Assembly: GCA_964552195.1 (NCBI GenBank) | Contig: CAZKFM010000005.1 | Coordinates: 124,001 to 188,000 of the forward strand | Length of the DNA stretch: 64,000 nucleotides | Source: CAZKAP01 sp964552195 | GTDB lineage: Bacteria > Bacteroidota > Bacteroidia > Flavobacteriales > Flavobacteriaceae | Reading direction: 5' to 3' | Made by a program: the position numbers and the translations under genes | The notes under the pieces: generated by a model | Seen by the model: the letters and a program-made list of their open reading frames with translations, nothing else | Database searches by the model: none | What the model was told of the DNA's origin: nothing | Shown: piece by piece, positions 1 to 7,236 of the stretch | Numbering within the stretch: the stretch's first letter is position 1 | How the letters are laid out: each line of letters starts with the position of its first letter

Positions 1-1166
1 ATACGCGGATTGGCCAGGAAATCCCGGCCCACTACCGTTGCGATAACCGCTTCGGCCTCATTGGGGTTCAGTTCCCCAGTATAGCGCCCGACCTCAGCAA
101 CTCCATCCTGGCTCAGCACTTCGGCTCCCTTGGTATCATAACCTTCCTTGATCTTCGGGTGTAGCATGGTCTGAGGAGCGAGGGCAGTGGTCTCTTTCGC
201 CAGAGCATCGATAAAATCCGTGGTATGCTTGTCTTCCACGGTTAACAATAGCCCCGGATTGGTGCAGAATTGGCCGGTTCCCAGCGTAATCGAGCCCGCA
301 TAAGTCCTGGCGAGCTCGCCCCCCCGCTTGGCCAGGGCCATCGGACTCATGACGACCGGGTTTACACTCCCCATCTCGGCGAAAACGGGTATGGGCTCCT
401 CCCGCTGGGCGGCCAGGTCAAATAGTGCGCGCCCTCCGGCGATACTACCGGTAAAGCCGACGGCCTTGATACTGGGGTGTCGAACGAGCCGTTGGCCCGC
501 CTCTATGGCTCCATTCAGGCTGGAGAATACTCCATTGGGCATGCCGGTTTTACAGGCTGCTGCGATTATGGCCGTTGCCACGAGCTCTGAGGTCCCGGCA
601 TGCATGGGATGCACCTTCACCACCACCGGGCAGCCGGCCGCCAGGGCACTGGCCGTATCCCCTCCGGCCGTGGAATAAGCCAGAGGGAAGTTGCTGGAGC
701 CGAATACGGCTACCGGGCCTAGCGGGATCAGCGTTTTTCTCAGGTCAGGCTTGGGCAGGGGTTCCCTGTTGGGTTCCGCAGCATCGAAGGTATTCTCCCT
801 CCAGTCCTCGTTTTGGATCAGCTCCGCAAAAGACCTTAACTGGAATACGGTACGGTTCCGCTCCCCGTCTGCCCTTCCTTCGGGCAGCCCCGATTCGAGC
901 ATGTAGGTGTCGATCAGCTCCTGTCCGAGATCCAGCATATGATCCGCTATGGAGTTTAAAAAGGCGGCTCTTTGCTGACCCGTTATGTTCCTGTACTCCC
1001 TGAAGGCAACCCAGGCCAGCCGGGCGGCCTCATCGATCTCCTGCGGGGTAGCCTCAGTGAATTCGGTGGTATTAGATTCGTTCTTCTTCGGATTAAAGGT
1101 CTTGAAAACCCGGTCTCCTTCGGCACTTAGCCTGCCTCCTACGTAATTCTTTCCTGTTATCATCAT
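1..1166 (-). CDS. Aldehyde dehydrogenase, probably 2-oxoglutarate semialdehyde dehydrogenase (3' end outside window)
   Basis: Reading the minus strand from the ATG at 1166 gives 388 codons without a stop up to the window edge. The protein is an NAD(P)-dependent aldehyde dehydrogenase: the general base Glu264 lies in FAEMGSVNP, the catalytic Cys301 in GTGQFCTNPG, and FTGS precedes them. The GQFCTNPG form is typical of the NADP-linked branch that oxidises 2-oxoglutarate semialdehyde. Its start overlaps the stop of the upstream DapA-family gene by one base (TAATG), so the two are co-transcribed. That pairing is what one expects for hydroxyproline (or sugar acid) degradation, in which the deaminase makes the semialdehyde and this enzyme turns it into 2-oxoglutarate. 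The family is certain; the substrate is inferred from the neighbour. Roughly the last quarter of the protein is missing from the window. Confidence 0.88.
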   Translation of the reverse strand, partial: MMITGKNYVGGRLSAEGDRVFKTFNPKKNESNTTEFTEATPQEIDEAARLAWVAFREYRNITGQQRAAFLNSIADHMLDLGQELIDTYMLESGLPEGRADGERNRTVFQLRSFAELIQNEDWRENTFDAAEPNREPLPKPDLRKTLIPLGPVAVFGSSNFPLAYSTAGGDTASALAAGCPVVVKVHPMHAGTSELVATAIIAAACKTGMPNGVFSSLNGAIEAGQRLVRHPSIKAVGFTGSIAGGRALFDLAAQREEPIPVFAEMGSVNPVVMSPMALAKRGGELARTYAGSITLGTGQFCTNPGLLLTVEDKHTTDFIDALAKETTALAPQTMLHPKIKEGYDTKGAEVLSQDGVAEVGRYTGELNPNEAEAVIATVVGRDFLANPR

Positions 1167-2089
1167 TAGTGCGAAGCTTGTAGTTTCTTATAGTCCGGAA
1201 GTGCGGGCCGGTTGTTGACTCCCTGCTCAATGATTTCCAATACCCGCTGTCGTTCCGCGCCCCCCAGGGGGAGTCGGGGAGGTCGAACGTGTTCCGTTCC
1301 AATCCCTGTGGCGACTTCTGCGAGTTTAATATTCTGAACCAGTTGGGGATTAATATCCAGTTCCAGCAGGGGGATGAACCAGCGGTAGATCTCCAGGGCC
1401 TCCTCTATCCGTCCGGCCCTGACCAATTCGTAAATAGCTACGGTTTCGGCGGGGAAGGCACAGACCAGTCCGGCTACCCAGCCGGAAGCTCCCATGACCA
1501 GGCTTTCCATGGCCAGCGTATCGACACCGGTAAACACCTTGAAGCGATCGCCGAACCGGTTATGCAATCGGATTACGTTGGTAATATCCCTCGTAGATTC
1601 CTTGATCGCCTGGATGTTGCTGCATTCGGCCAGTTCCTCGAACATATCCATGGTGACCTCGATTTTGTAGTCCACCGGGTTGTTATAGATCATGATGGGC
1701 AGGGAGGTAGTATTTGCAACGGCCTTGAAATAAGCCACCGTCTCGTAGTCCGTCGCCTTGTAGCGCATGGGGGGTAGTAGCATTAGTCCATTGGCTCCTA
1801 TCTCTTCGGCATGCCGGGCTACCTGTACCGCTTCACGAGTGCTGCTCTCGGCGATGTTGATAATCACCGGTACCCTGCCGTCGGACAGGGTGAGAGACTT
1901 TCTTATCAGGCGTTCCTTTTCCTCATGTGTCAGCGTACTGGCCTCTCCCAGGGTTCCGCCGAGTATTATTCCATGTACACCGGCCTCAAGCTGGGCCCGA
2001 ATATTGGTTTCGAACATGTCCATATCCAGTTGATCGTCCTGGGTGAACTTGGTTGTAACTGCGGGCATGACGCCTTCCCATTTTATCAT
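1166..2089 (-). CDS. DapA-family lyase, likely 1-pyrroline-4-hydroxy-2-carboxylate deaminase
   Basis: A 307-residue TIM-barrel protein of the dihydrodipicolinate synthase / N-acetylneuraminate lyase family. The Schiff-base Lys163 is in IQAIKEST, the proton-relay Tyr135 in IMIYNNP, and GGTLGE (44-49) matches the pyruvate-carboxylate binding loop. Real DapA is normally near other lysine genes; here the next gene is an aldehyde dehydrogenase with a one-base overlap. This fits the hydroxyproline pathway, where this family deaminates 1-pyrroline-4-hydroxy-2-carboxylate to 2-oxoglutarate semialdehyde. Other family members acting on keto-deoxy sugar acids also feed such a dehydrogenase, so the substrate is an inference. 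It is the first gene of its transcript in the window, with a good -7 box 22 bases upstream. Confidence 0.85.
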   Translation of the reverse strand: MIKWEGVMPAVTTKFTQDDQLDMDMFETNIRAQLEAGVHGIILGGTLGEASTLTHEEKERLIRKSLTLSDGRVPVIINIAESSTREAVQVARHAEEIGANGLMLLPPMRYKATDYETVAYFKAVANTTSLPIMIYNNPVDYKIEVTMDMFEELAECSNIQAIKESTRDITNVIRLHNRFGDRFKVFTGVDTLAMESLVMGASGWVAGLVCAFPAETVAIYELVRAGRIEEALEIYRWFIPLLELDINPQLVQNIKLAEVATGIGTEHVRPPRLPLGGAERQRVLEIIEQGVNNRPALPDYKKLQASH

Positions 2090-2111
2090 AGTCGTAGCGT
2101 GTTAGTCTATA

Positions 2112-2119
2112 CAAATGTA
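2112..2119 (-). promoter_or_regulatory. Promoter -7 box of the DapA-family/aldehyde dehydrogenase operon
   Basis: On the minus strand TACATTTG matches the Bacteroidota sigma-A -7 consensus TAnnTTTG exactly and ends 22 bases before the ATG at 2089. No clear TTG lies 19-20 bases upstream, so the -33 box is weak. Confidence 0.5.
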
Positions 2120-2229
2120 GACGTATTGAATCAGAGCGGGAAGACAACAAGTATAAAGAACTGGGATGACCGGATCAGAACATGAAACGCGTTAATTTCA
2201 TAACCTGATTAAGGCTACAGCGCGCTCAA

Positions 2230-2532
2230 TTATTCTACTACCGCATGCATAAGTATGTTATTCTTAAACCTACTGGGGTTGATAAGTATATCGTAGAATT
2301 CATCTACGTAAGCCTTGGCCTCCAAATAATTGTCCGGGCTCTCAAAGTGCCGCTGCAATCGCGCAGCCAAAGCTGAAACCTCGCTTTGCTTGTCGATATA
2401 TTCCTTTCGCATCTGCATACAGAACTCTTCGGGGCGACGAAAACCACGGTAAACGCGTTCGGTAACCTCTTCGATGCCCGTACGCGAACTCAGCCAGTCG
2501 TGTACGTATGATTCAGTAGTTTGAAAATTCGA
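2230..2532 (-). pseudogene. Relic of a protein C-terminus, possibly DUF6090
   Basis: One minus-strand frame stays open from 2532 to a stop at 2230, but the first ATG is only at 2418 (62 residues), and the open frame begins inside the end of the neighbouring DUF6090 gene in another frame. Its residues look coding (mixed, charged, helical) and end in ...NPSRFKNNILMHAVVE, which resembles the late part of DUF6090 proteins, such as the DDVEFTNMLSFRLNM stretch of the gene at 4503. I read it as a 5'-truncated family member. It could also be a genuine small protein from the ATG at 2418. The similarity was judged by eye. Confidence 0.35.
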
Positions 2533-3313
2533 TCAGCAACTGCTCGGTCTGTACGCTCAGCCGATTCAGATCGTGTATATGGATGTCTGCGATCAATTTT
2601 CGCGTGATCAAGTGGTTGAAAAATTGCAATCGGTTCTCTTCCTTATTCAACAGGCGACTGCTTATTTCGGCAAGTTTATTTTTAGAAGATTCCGAAATAT
2701 AATCCTTCTGTTCATCTCCGGGTTTTCCGTATGATTCCCGAAATCTCACTATATCCCGTTGAGTCAACACCCCCAGTCTCGACATATTTGGCACGAATTC
2801 CTGGTCCACAAACAGACTGTTATTCCGGGTAATGATCTTTTCCAAACGATCCAGTTCCTGGTAGTATAGTATGATCTGATCCTTCATATACTCATTCCGA
2901 ATCAGGTCAATATTCCCAGACGAGATGAGTTCGGTATAGGTAGGATTGGTAATCACGAAGGTTGTTCGGACGCAGAGATTTGCGACGGCATCTATCTGAG
3001 TACTATCCCAAGCAATTTCGTCCCCTCCCATATATGCATCAAGCACACCCTTGGCACTCCGACTATAAAGTGCTTCATCGCGGAGCTGACGATCAATGGC
3101 TTCCAATTGATTACTTAAATCCCGTTTCAGATTGACTACAAAGCCCTGCTCCTTAATGCCGTCGATACGATCCGAATTCCAGTTGTTGAGTTGCAGGGCA
3201 ATCAGAATCCCGATCACCACTAAAACCACTTCCCCGGCTGCATACGCCAGGTACTTACCGGTTTTGCTTTCGGCTATCAGGCTCCTTCGGATCCGACGGA
3301 AGAATTTGAACAT
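2513..3313 (-). CDS. DUF6090 family membrane-anchored protein
   Basis: 266 residues from the ATG at 3313. The frame extends upstream to 3427, but the family hallmark begins at MFKFFRRIRRSLI, so I chose the internal start. A basic amphipathic head is followed by one membrane segment (about residues 24-44, AGEVVLVVIGILIALQLNNW) and a largely helical, charged domain of about 220 residues. Topology, inferred from the basic head, is inside-to-outside with the large domain in the periplasm. The function of the family is not known to me. It points away from the transglutaminase-like gene and is followed by the relic at 2230-2532. Members of this family recur in the window at 3420 (broken), 4503, 5239 and 9128. 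Confidence 0.85.
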   Translation of the reverse strand: MFKFFRRIRRSLIAESKTGKYLAYAAGEVVLVVIGILIALQLNNWNSDRIDGIKEQGFVVNLKRDLSNQLEAIDRQLRDEALYSRSAKGVLDAYMGGDEIAWDSTQIDAVANLCVRTTFVITNPTYTELISSGNIDLIRNEYMKDQIILYYQELDRLEKIITRNNSLFVDQEFVPNMSRLGVLTQRDIVRFRESYGKPGDEQKDYISESSKNKLAEISSRLLNKEENRLQFFNHLITRKLIADIHIHDLNRLSVQTEQLLIEFSNY

Positions 3314-3419
3314 CAGCAAGCAGAATTGAAGGTTGCGTTTGTAAGGTAGCAAAGAGTCGCTTAACTTTCGTTCAACCCTTTCACAATTAGCGGTAGTGTG
3401 CATTGGACAATTCCGGATT

Positions 3420-3602
3420 ATGGACAAATTTTTCCGATCCCTTCGTCAGAAGCTGTTAAGCGATAACCGAATTCGCAAATACCTTTTATATGCGATGGGC
3501 GAAATTGTACTGGTAGTGATTGGGATTCTGGCACCCGAAGCCGCGATCGATGGAGAAGAGGATATACTTAACGTTATCAGGCCGATCAAAACCTATTATT
3601 AA
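3420..3602 (+). pseudogene. Truncated DUF6090 gene (head and membrane segment only)
   Basis: Sixty residues from the ATG at 3420. The start, MDKFFRSLRQKLLSDNR, followed by a YLLYAMGEIVLVVIGIL segment, is the family head and first part of the membrane span. The expected continuation (IALQxNNWN and the outer domain) is replaced by an unrelated tail of about 24 residues ending ...NVIRPIKTYY. This looks like an internal deletion that joined the head to foreign sequence. It is transcribed away from the complete gene at 2513-3313, whose start lies 107 bases away. A short peptide may still be made; I would not expect the family's function. Confidence 0.7.
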
Positions 3603-3619
3603 CAAACTCTGTAAAGGTT

Positions 3620-4462
3620 ATGGAAACACGTCTCTTGCTTCTTTTTCCAGCACTGATTTTATGCAGTTCCTTTAACCTGTTTTCCCAAAAGAACTATCAG
3701 GCCAATGACCATGTCGGATACCGAGTCGCTGTGGAGGGTGAAGACTATGTGATCCGATACACGTTCAGGGATCACGAGGAAAACACCTGTTCCATCACCT
3801 GGAAGCTCAATAAGCAACAGACGGATCGGGATATTCAGCTATTTGGCATACCCCAGTCGATGTTCGATCCGTATCCGGTAACTCCGGAGGTAATGGCTTC
3901 CCGCAGGAGAATACTGGAAGAAGGAATGTTCATGCGCAGGGGAAATTCACTGGTGGTTGATAAAAATGCCATGGTGAATGCCTATAGCCCGTACACAAAG
4001 ATCGTCGCCGACTGGATGATCAACTATCTGAAGGAGTACTATGTCGATACCCGACAGAATCGCATTGACCTGGCCATGAGCTTCGTTCAGGACATACCTT
4101 ATGGAATTCCCGAGGACCTGGATCCCAACTGGTACTACGGAGGAGTGATAGCCACACCCAACGTCTTTACGTGCGGCTATGGAGATTGCGATACCAAGGC
4201 CATATTGTTTGCGGGTATACTCTGTCACCTGATCGATCCCGGGGAAATAAGGTTTGCGGGAGAACCCGGGCACATGTATACCATCATTAAGGCCGATGAA
4301 TCCCGGGTGAACATCGGCAGGAATACGGCCTACTTTAAACTAGACGACGGCAAGTATTTTGTCGCCGAGACCGCAGGGCCCGGAAGACTGAATTTTGGGG
4401 AAAAAGGGCGATTTCGATACCGAGGAGCCCGAATCGAAGAAGTCGAATTCGTGAAGCGCTAG
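3620..4462 (+). CDS. Secreted transglutaminase-like cysteine protein
   Basis: A 280-residue protein with a signal peptide (METRLLLLFPALILCSSFNLFS, cut near residue 22). The second half carries the transglutaminase-like signature: Cys190 in TCGYGDCDTKAILFAG and His218 in GEPGHMYTI, with FVAETA (247-252) near where the third catalytic residue is expected. Proteins of this fold act as cysteine proteases, amidases or cross-linkers; the substrate here is unknown. It lies 17 bases after the broken DUF6090 gene and 40 bases before an intact one, all on the plus strand, so it may share a transcript with them. CGYGDCDxK places it among bacterial transglutaminase-like peptidases rather than animal-type transglutaminases. 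Confidence 0.75.
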   Translation: METRLLLLFPALILCSSFNLFSQKNYQANDHVGYRVAVEGEDYVIRYTFRDHEENTCSITWKLNKQQTDRDIQLFGIPQSMFDPYPVTPEVMASRRRILEEGMFMRRGNSLVVDKNAMVNAYSPYTKIVADWMINYLKEYYVDTRQNRIDLAMSFVQDIPYGIPEDLDPNWYYGGVIATPNVFTCGYGDCDTKAILFAGILCHLIDPGEIRFAGEPGHMYTIIKADESRVNIGRNTAYFKLDDGKYFVAETAGPGRLNFGEKGRFRYRGARIEEVEFVKR

Positions 4463-4502
4463 CGCTTTTAAGTCTCCATCACGAAAAACTAAACATGAAT
4501 TA

Positions 4503-4567
4503 ATGTTCAAATTCTTCCGCAATATCCGCAGAGGGCTTCTTAAGGAAAATAAGATGGGTAAGTACCT
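4503..4567 (+). repeat. 65-base direct repeat, copy 1 (DUF6090 head)
   Basis: Identical to 5239-5303, starting exactly at the ATG and ending inside codon 22. It encodes the basic head before the membrane span. Identity that stops abruptly, with free synonymous change just after, points to recent gene conversion or unequal crossing-over rather than selection on the protein alone. Confidence 0.9.
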
Positions 4568-5219
4568 GGCTTATGCAACCGGGGAGATCGTGCTGGTGGT
4601 CATTGGAATCCTTATCGCCCTGCAAATCAATAATTTGAATGAACAGATAAAGTTGAATGTAACTGAGAAAAGCTTGCTTCAGGAGTTGAAAATCAATCTT
4701 CAAACCAATGTTGCCAATCTCAAGTCGGATATTCAAATTCAGGAGGAGGGAATTTCAGCGATGACCTATCTTCTGGATCATTTAGACCAAAAAAGACCCT
4801 ATAAGGACACCCTTGATTATCTATTTGTCGTCGCAGACTATGCGCCAGACGTCGTTTTAACCTCATCGGGCTTTGAAACCTTAAAATCTTCCGGGCTTAG
4901 CATTATTCAAAACGACCAGTTAAGGACTGAAATAATCAATCTTTTTGAAAAGGATTATCCCCTACTTATGCAGGAAACCCGTCGAATTGAAGATCAGGTG
5001 TGGCCCAGTGTTGTAGTCCCACTTTATCAAAAGCATTTTCGCAGAGAAGAAGTGAAGCGTGCTTATCCCACAAATTATGGGGCATTACTGGACGATGTGG
5101 AGTTTACCAATATGCTTAGCTTTCGCTTAAACATGAGAAAGAGTTCTTCTCAGCGTAAGCAAAAAGCAATTGATCAAACCACTCGGGTCATAGCGCATAT
5201 TGATAAGGAACTTAATTAA
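4503..5219 (+). CDS. DUF6090 family membrane-anchored protein
   Basis: 238 residues. The head MFKFFRNIRRGLLKENKMGK is followed by a membrane span (about 24-44, TGEIVLVVIGILIALQINNL) and a helical outer domain. Its first 65 bases (4503-4567) are identical, base for base, to 5239-5303 in the next gene, after which even synonymous positions differ. Bases 4551-4576 are also identical to 9176-9201 in the gene at 9128. The patchwork suggests exchange of the head segment between copies. The next family member starts 19 bases after this stop, so the pair is probably co-transcribed. Function unknown. Confidence 0.88.
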   Translation: MFKFFRNIRRGLLKENKMGKYLAYATGEIVLVVIGILIALQINNLNEQIKLNVTEKSLLQELKINLQTNVANLKSDIQIQEEGISAMTYLLDHLDQKRPYKDTLDYLFVVADYAPDVVLTSSGFETLKSSGLSIIQNDQLRTEIINLFEKDYPLLMQETRRIEDQVWPSVVVPLYQKHFRREEVKRAYPTNYGALLDDVEFTNMLSFRLNMRKSSSQRKQKAIDQTTRVIAHIDKELN

Positions 5220-5238
5220 TCACGGAAAACTATACAGC

Positions 5239-5303
5239 ATGTTCAAATTCTTCCGCAATATCCGCAGAGGGCTTCTTAAGGAAAATAAGATGGGTAAGTA
5301 CCT
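5239..5303 (+). repeat. 65-base direct repeat, copy 2 (DUF6090 head)
   Basis: Second copy of 4503-4567, again starting exactly at the ATG. Confidence 0.9.
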
Positions 5304-6069
5304 CGGATATGCGGTCGGAGAGGTGGTACTTGTCGTTATTGGGATTCTGATTGCACTTCAACTCAATAACTGGAACGAAATCCGTAAAAGCAAGCTGAAG
5401 GCCGGAGTATATCTGGATCAATTTCATGCAGATATTAAGGAAAATGATAGTCTTCTTTTGCTAACCCTTGGTCAGCTGCAGGGCTGTAAAAATGCGGCGA
5501 TTGCCCTCATGGAATTTACGGAGAAGGGATTTAATTCGCATCCCTACCCCGCTGACACGTATTTTACTGCGGAGCCTGTATCTTCCAGATTAAAGGGATT
5601 CTCGCTGGACGCAGTCGTTGATCAATATGTGCCTGTTTCGGATACCCTCACCCTGGTCAGAAACCTGAATCGGGCTGGATTTGTGATAACATTCAGCATC
5701 AATATGCCCACCTGGGACGAGATCATTAGCAACGGTCAGGCAGACCTGATCGATAATGACTTGAAAAATGAATTGCTGACCCTACAGCGCTTTTCAGAAA
5801 GAGCTCAACTTCTTGATGTTGAAATTTATATTCCTCAAATCAGAGATTATGTCAATTACAGGGATAGATTCTACAATATTACCCGGTCGGCTTCATTCGT
5901 GGTGGATTCAACCGATCAATACCCCATTGATATAGAAGCCATACGAAGCGATTCAGAACTGCAAAGTCATTTACGAAGATTATACCGCGCTAACCATGAG
6001 AAGCAGTTTGTACTGGCCTCTTTACTGGGAAATCAGTTGCTGGCGCTAGAGCAAACCATCACGAATTAA
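5239..6069 (+). CDS. DUF6090 family membrane-anchored protein
   Basis: 276 residues from the ATG at 5239. The open frame reaches back to 5200, inside the previous gene, but the family start MFKFFRNIRR fixes the internal ATG. The layout is as in its neighbour: basic head, one membrane span (about 23-43) and a long helical domain rich in charged residues. Beyond the head the outer domain shows little resemblance to the gene at 4503, and it is longer by about 40 residues. Probably co-transcribed with it. The next plus-strand gene is 3 kb away, and the next gene downstream faces it. Confidence 0.88.
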   Translation: MFKFFRNIRRGLLKENKMGKYLGYAVGEVVLVVIGILIALQLNNWNEIRKSKLKAGVYLDQFHADIKENDSLLLLTLGQLQGCKNAAIALMEFTEKGFNSHPYPADTYFTAEPVSSRLKGFSLDAVVDQYVPVSDTLTLVRNLNRAGFVITFSINMPTWDEIISNGQADLIDNDLKNELLTLQRFSERAQLLDVEIYIPQIRDYVNYRDRFYNITRSASFVVDSTDQYPIDIEAIRSDSELQSHLRRLYRANHEKQFVLASLLGNQLLALEQTITN

Positions 6070-6170
6070 GTGGCCATGCACGCGGCTATCTGGATTTACA
6101 CCGTAGAGCTGGTTTTCCGATTCCGCCACTTCCTAAGCGCTCCATGAACAGCCTGTAGTAAGTATGATCG

Positions 6171-6971
6171 CTAACGCACATTGACCTTTCTTACCAAACC
6201 AGCCATTAGACCGGGAAAAAATCGTTTCAGGTATACTCCGGCCAGTTCCTTGGTACCTGACGGATAGATTTCTCGTTTTCCCTTTTTGATGGCCTTAATC
6301 ATAAGCCTCGCACACTTTTCAGGCGAAATTCCGCTGGCCTGGCCGGGATCCATGGCATTCTGAGGGCTACCATCCCCAAGTACAGCATTATACGAGAGGT
6401 TCGTCTTTACATAGCCAGGGGCGACGATCAATACCTGCAGTCCATCCTTGTGATGCTCTGCCCTGAGTGCATCCAGGAAGCCGTGTATGGCGTGTTTAGA
6501 AGCGGCATATATACTCCGTAAAGGTGTCCCGTACTTCCCGGTAACAGAGGTAACCCCAACGATCATTCCAGATTTTCGTGCGACCATATCGGGCAAAACC
6601 TCCTTAGTCAATCCCACAGTACCAAAAAAGTTGACATCCATAAGTCGATGTATAGTCGATGTATCCGTGTTGATAAAGTAATCACGCTGACTTATGCCAC
6701 CGTTATTGATCAGTATGTCCACCTGCTGAAATCGTTGTTTCACCTTGAGGTAGGCAGATGGAAAGCCACTCTCATCGGCTAAGTCGAGGGGAACGATCAG
6801 GCTTTGCTCTTCGGGTAGTCCCGCCCCTTTCCGGACGCGCTCAAGCTCCCCTTCCCTTCTTGCAGATAGGACCACAATTGCTTTTTGTTTTGCCAGCTGA
6901 TATACCAGGGCCTCACCTATACCGGACGAAGCACCGGTTACCCAAACTACTTTTCCTTTGAGAGTTTTCAT
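6171..6971 (-). CDS. Short-chain dehydrogenase/reductase (SDR family)
   Basis: 266 residues, a classical SDR with a Rossmann fold. The cofactor loop is TGASSGIG (residues 13-20), LINNGG marks strand 4, and the catalytic Ser/Tyr/Lys are in GVTSVTGKYG and YAASKHA. The C-terminal helix with FFPGLMAGLVRK could touch the membrane. This subgroup includes many lipid or steroid-type keto-reductases, but the substrate cannot be read from the sequence. It stands alone, facing the DUF6090 gene across 100 bases with no obvious function. Confidence 0.88.
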   Translation of the reverse strand: MKTLKGKVVWVTGASSGIGEALVYQLAKQKAIVVLSARREGELERVRKGAGLPEEQSLIVPLDLADESGFPSAYLKVKQRFQQVDILINNGGISQRDYFINTDTSTIHRLMDVNFFGTVGLTKEVLPDMVARKSGMIVGVTSVTGKYGTPLRSIYAASKHAIHGFLDALRAEHHKDGLQVLIVAPGYVKTNLSYNAVLGDGSPQNAMDPGQASGISPEKCARLMIKAIKKGKREIYPSGTKELAGVYLKRFFPGLMAGLVRKVNVR

Positions 6972-7070
6972 GCCGTTATTTTGCAGAAGATACTAAAGTT
7001 GGGGTTCAGTGTAAATGACTTGGTTGTTTTAGTGTACTAGCTCCCTATTTCTTGGATAGTCACAATCAGG

Positions 7071-7190
7071 GGCTTTGTATGCGAATTGTGTGCATACAAA
7101 AAGTGAAGGAGAATCTGGACTAGTCCTGGGCCGGATTCGCTCACTTGCGTTCGCGCTTCCTGTAGTGGGGATATTGCTCAACAAAATCCA
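7071..7190 (+). repeat. Left copy of islet-flanking repeat, with inverted repeat
   Basis: The core 7133-7170 (38 bases, beginning GGATTCGCTCACTTGCG) is identical to 10331-10368 and 10489-10526. The next 20 bases (7171-7190) also match with three or four differences. About 60 bases upstream the 12-mer GGCTTTGTATGC (7071-7082) recurs at 10257-10268. Here that 12-mer forms half of a 9-base inverted repeat (7074-7082 and 7092-7100, nine-base loop). The copy lies just past the 3' end of the pectate lyase-like gene. The rest of the 265-base gap between that gene and the SDR gene shows nothing else clear. Confidence 0.8.
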
Positions 7191-7236
7191 GGAGGGGTTT
7201 CAGCCATAAATCTCCATCCTAGCAAACTCTCTTCGC

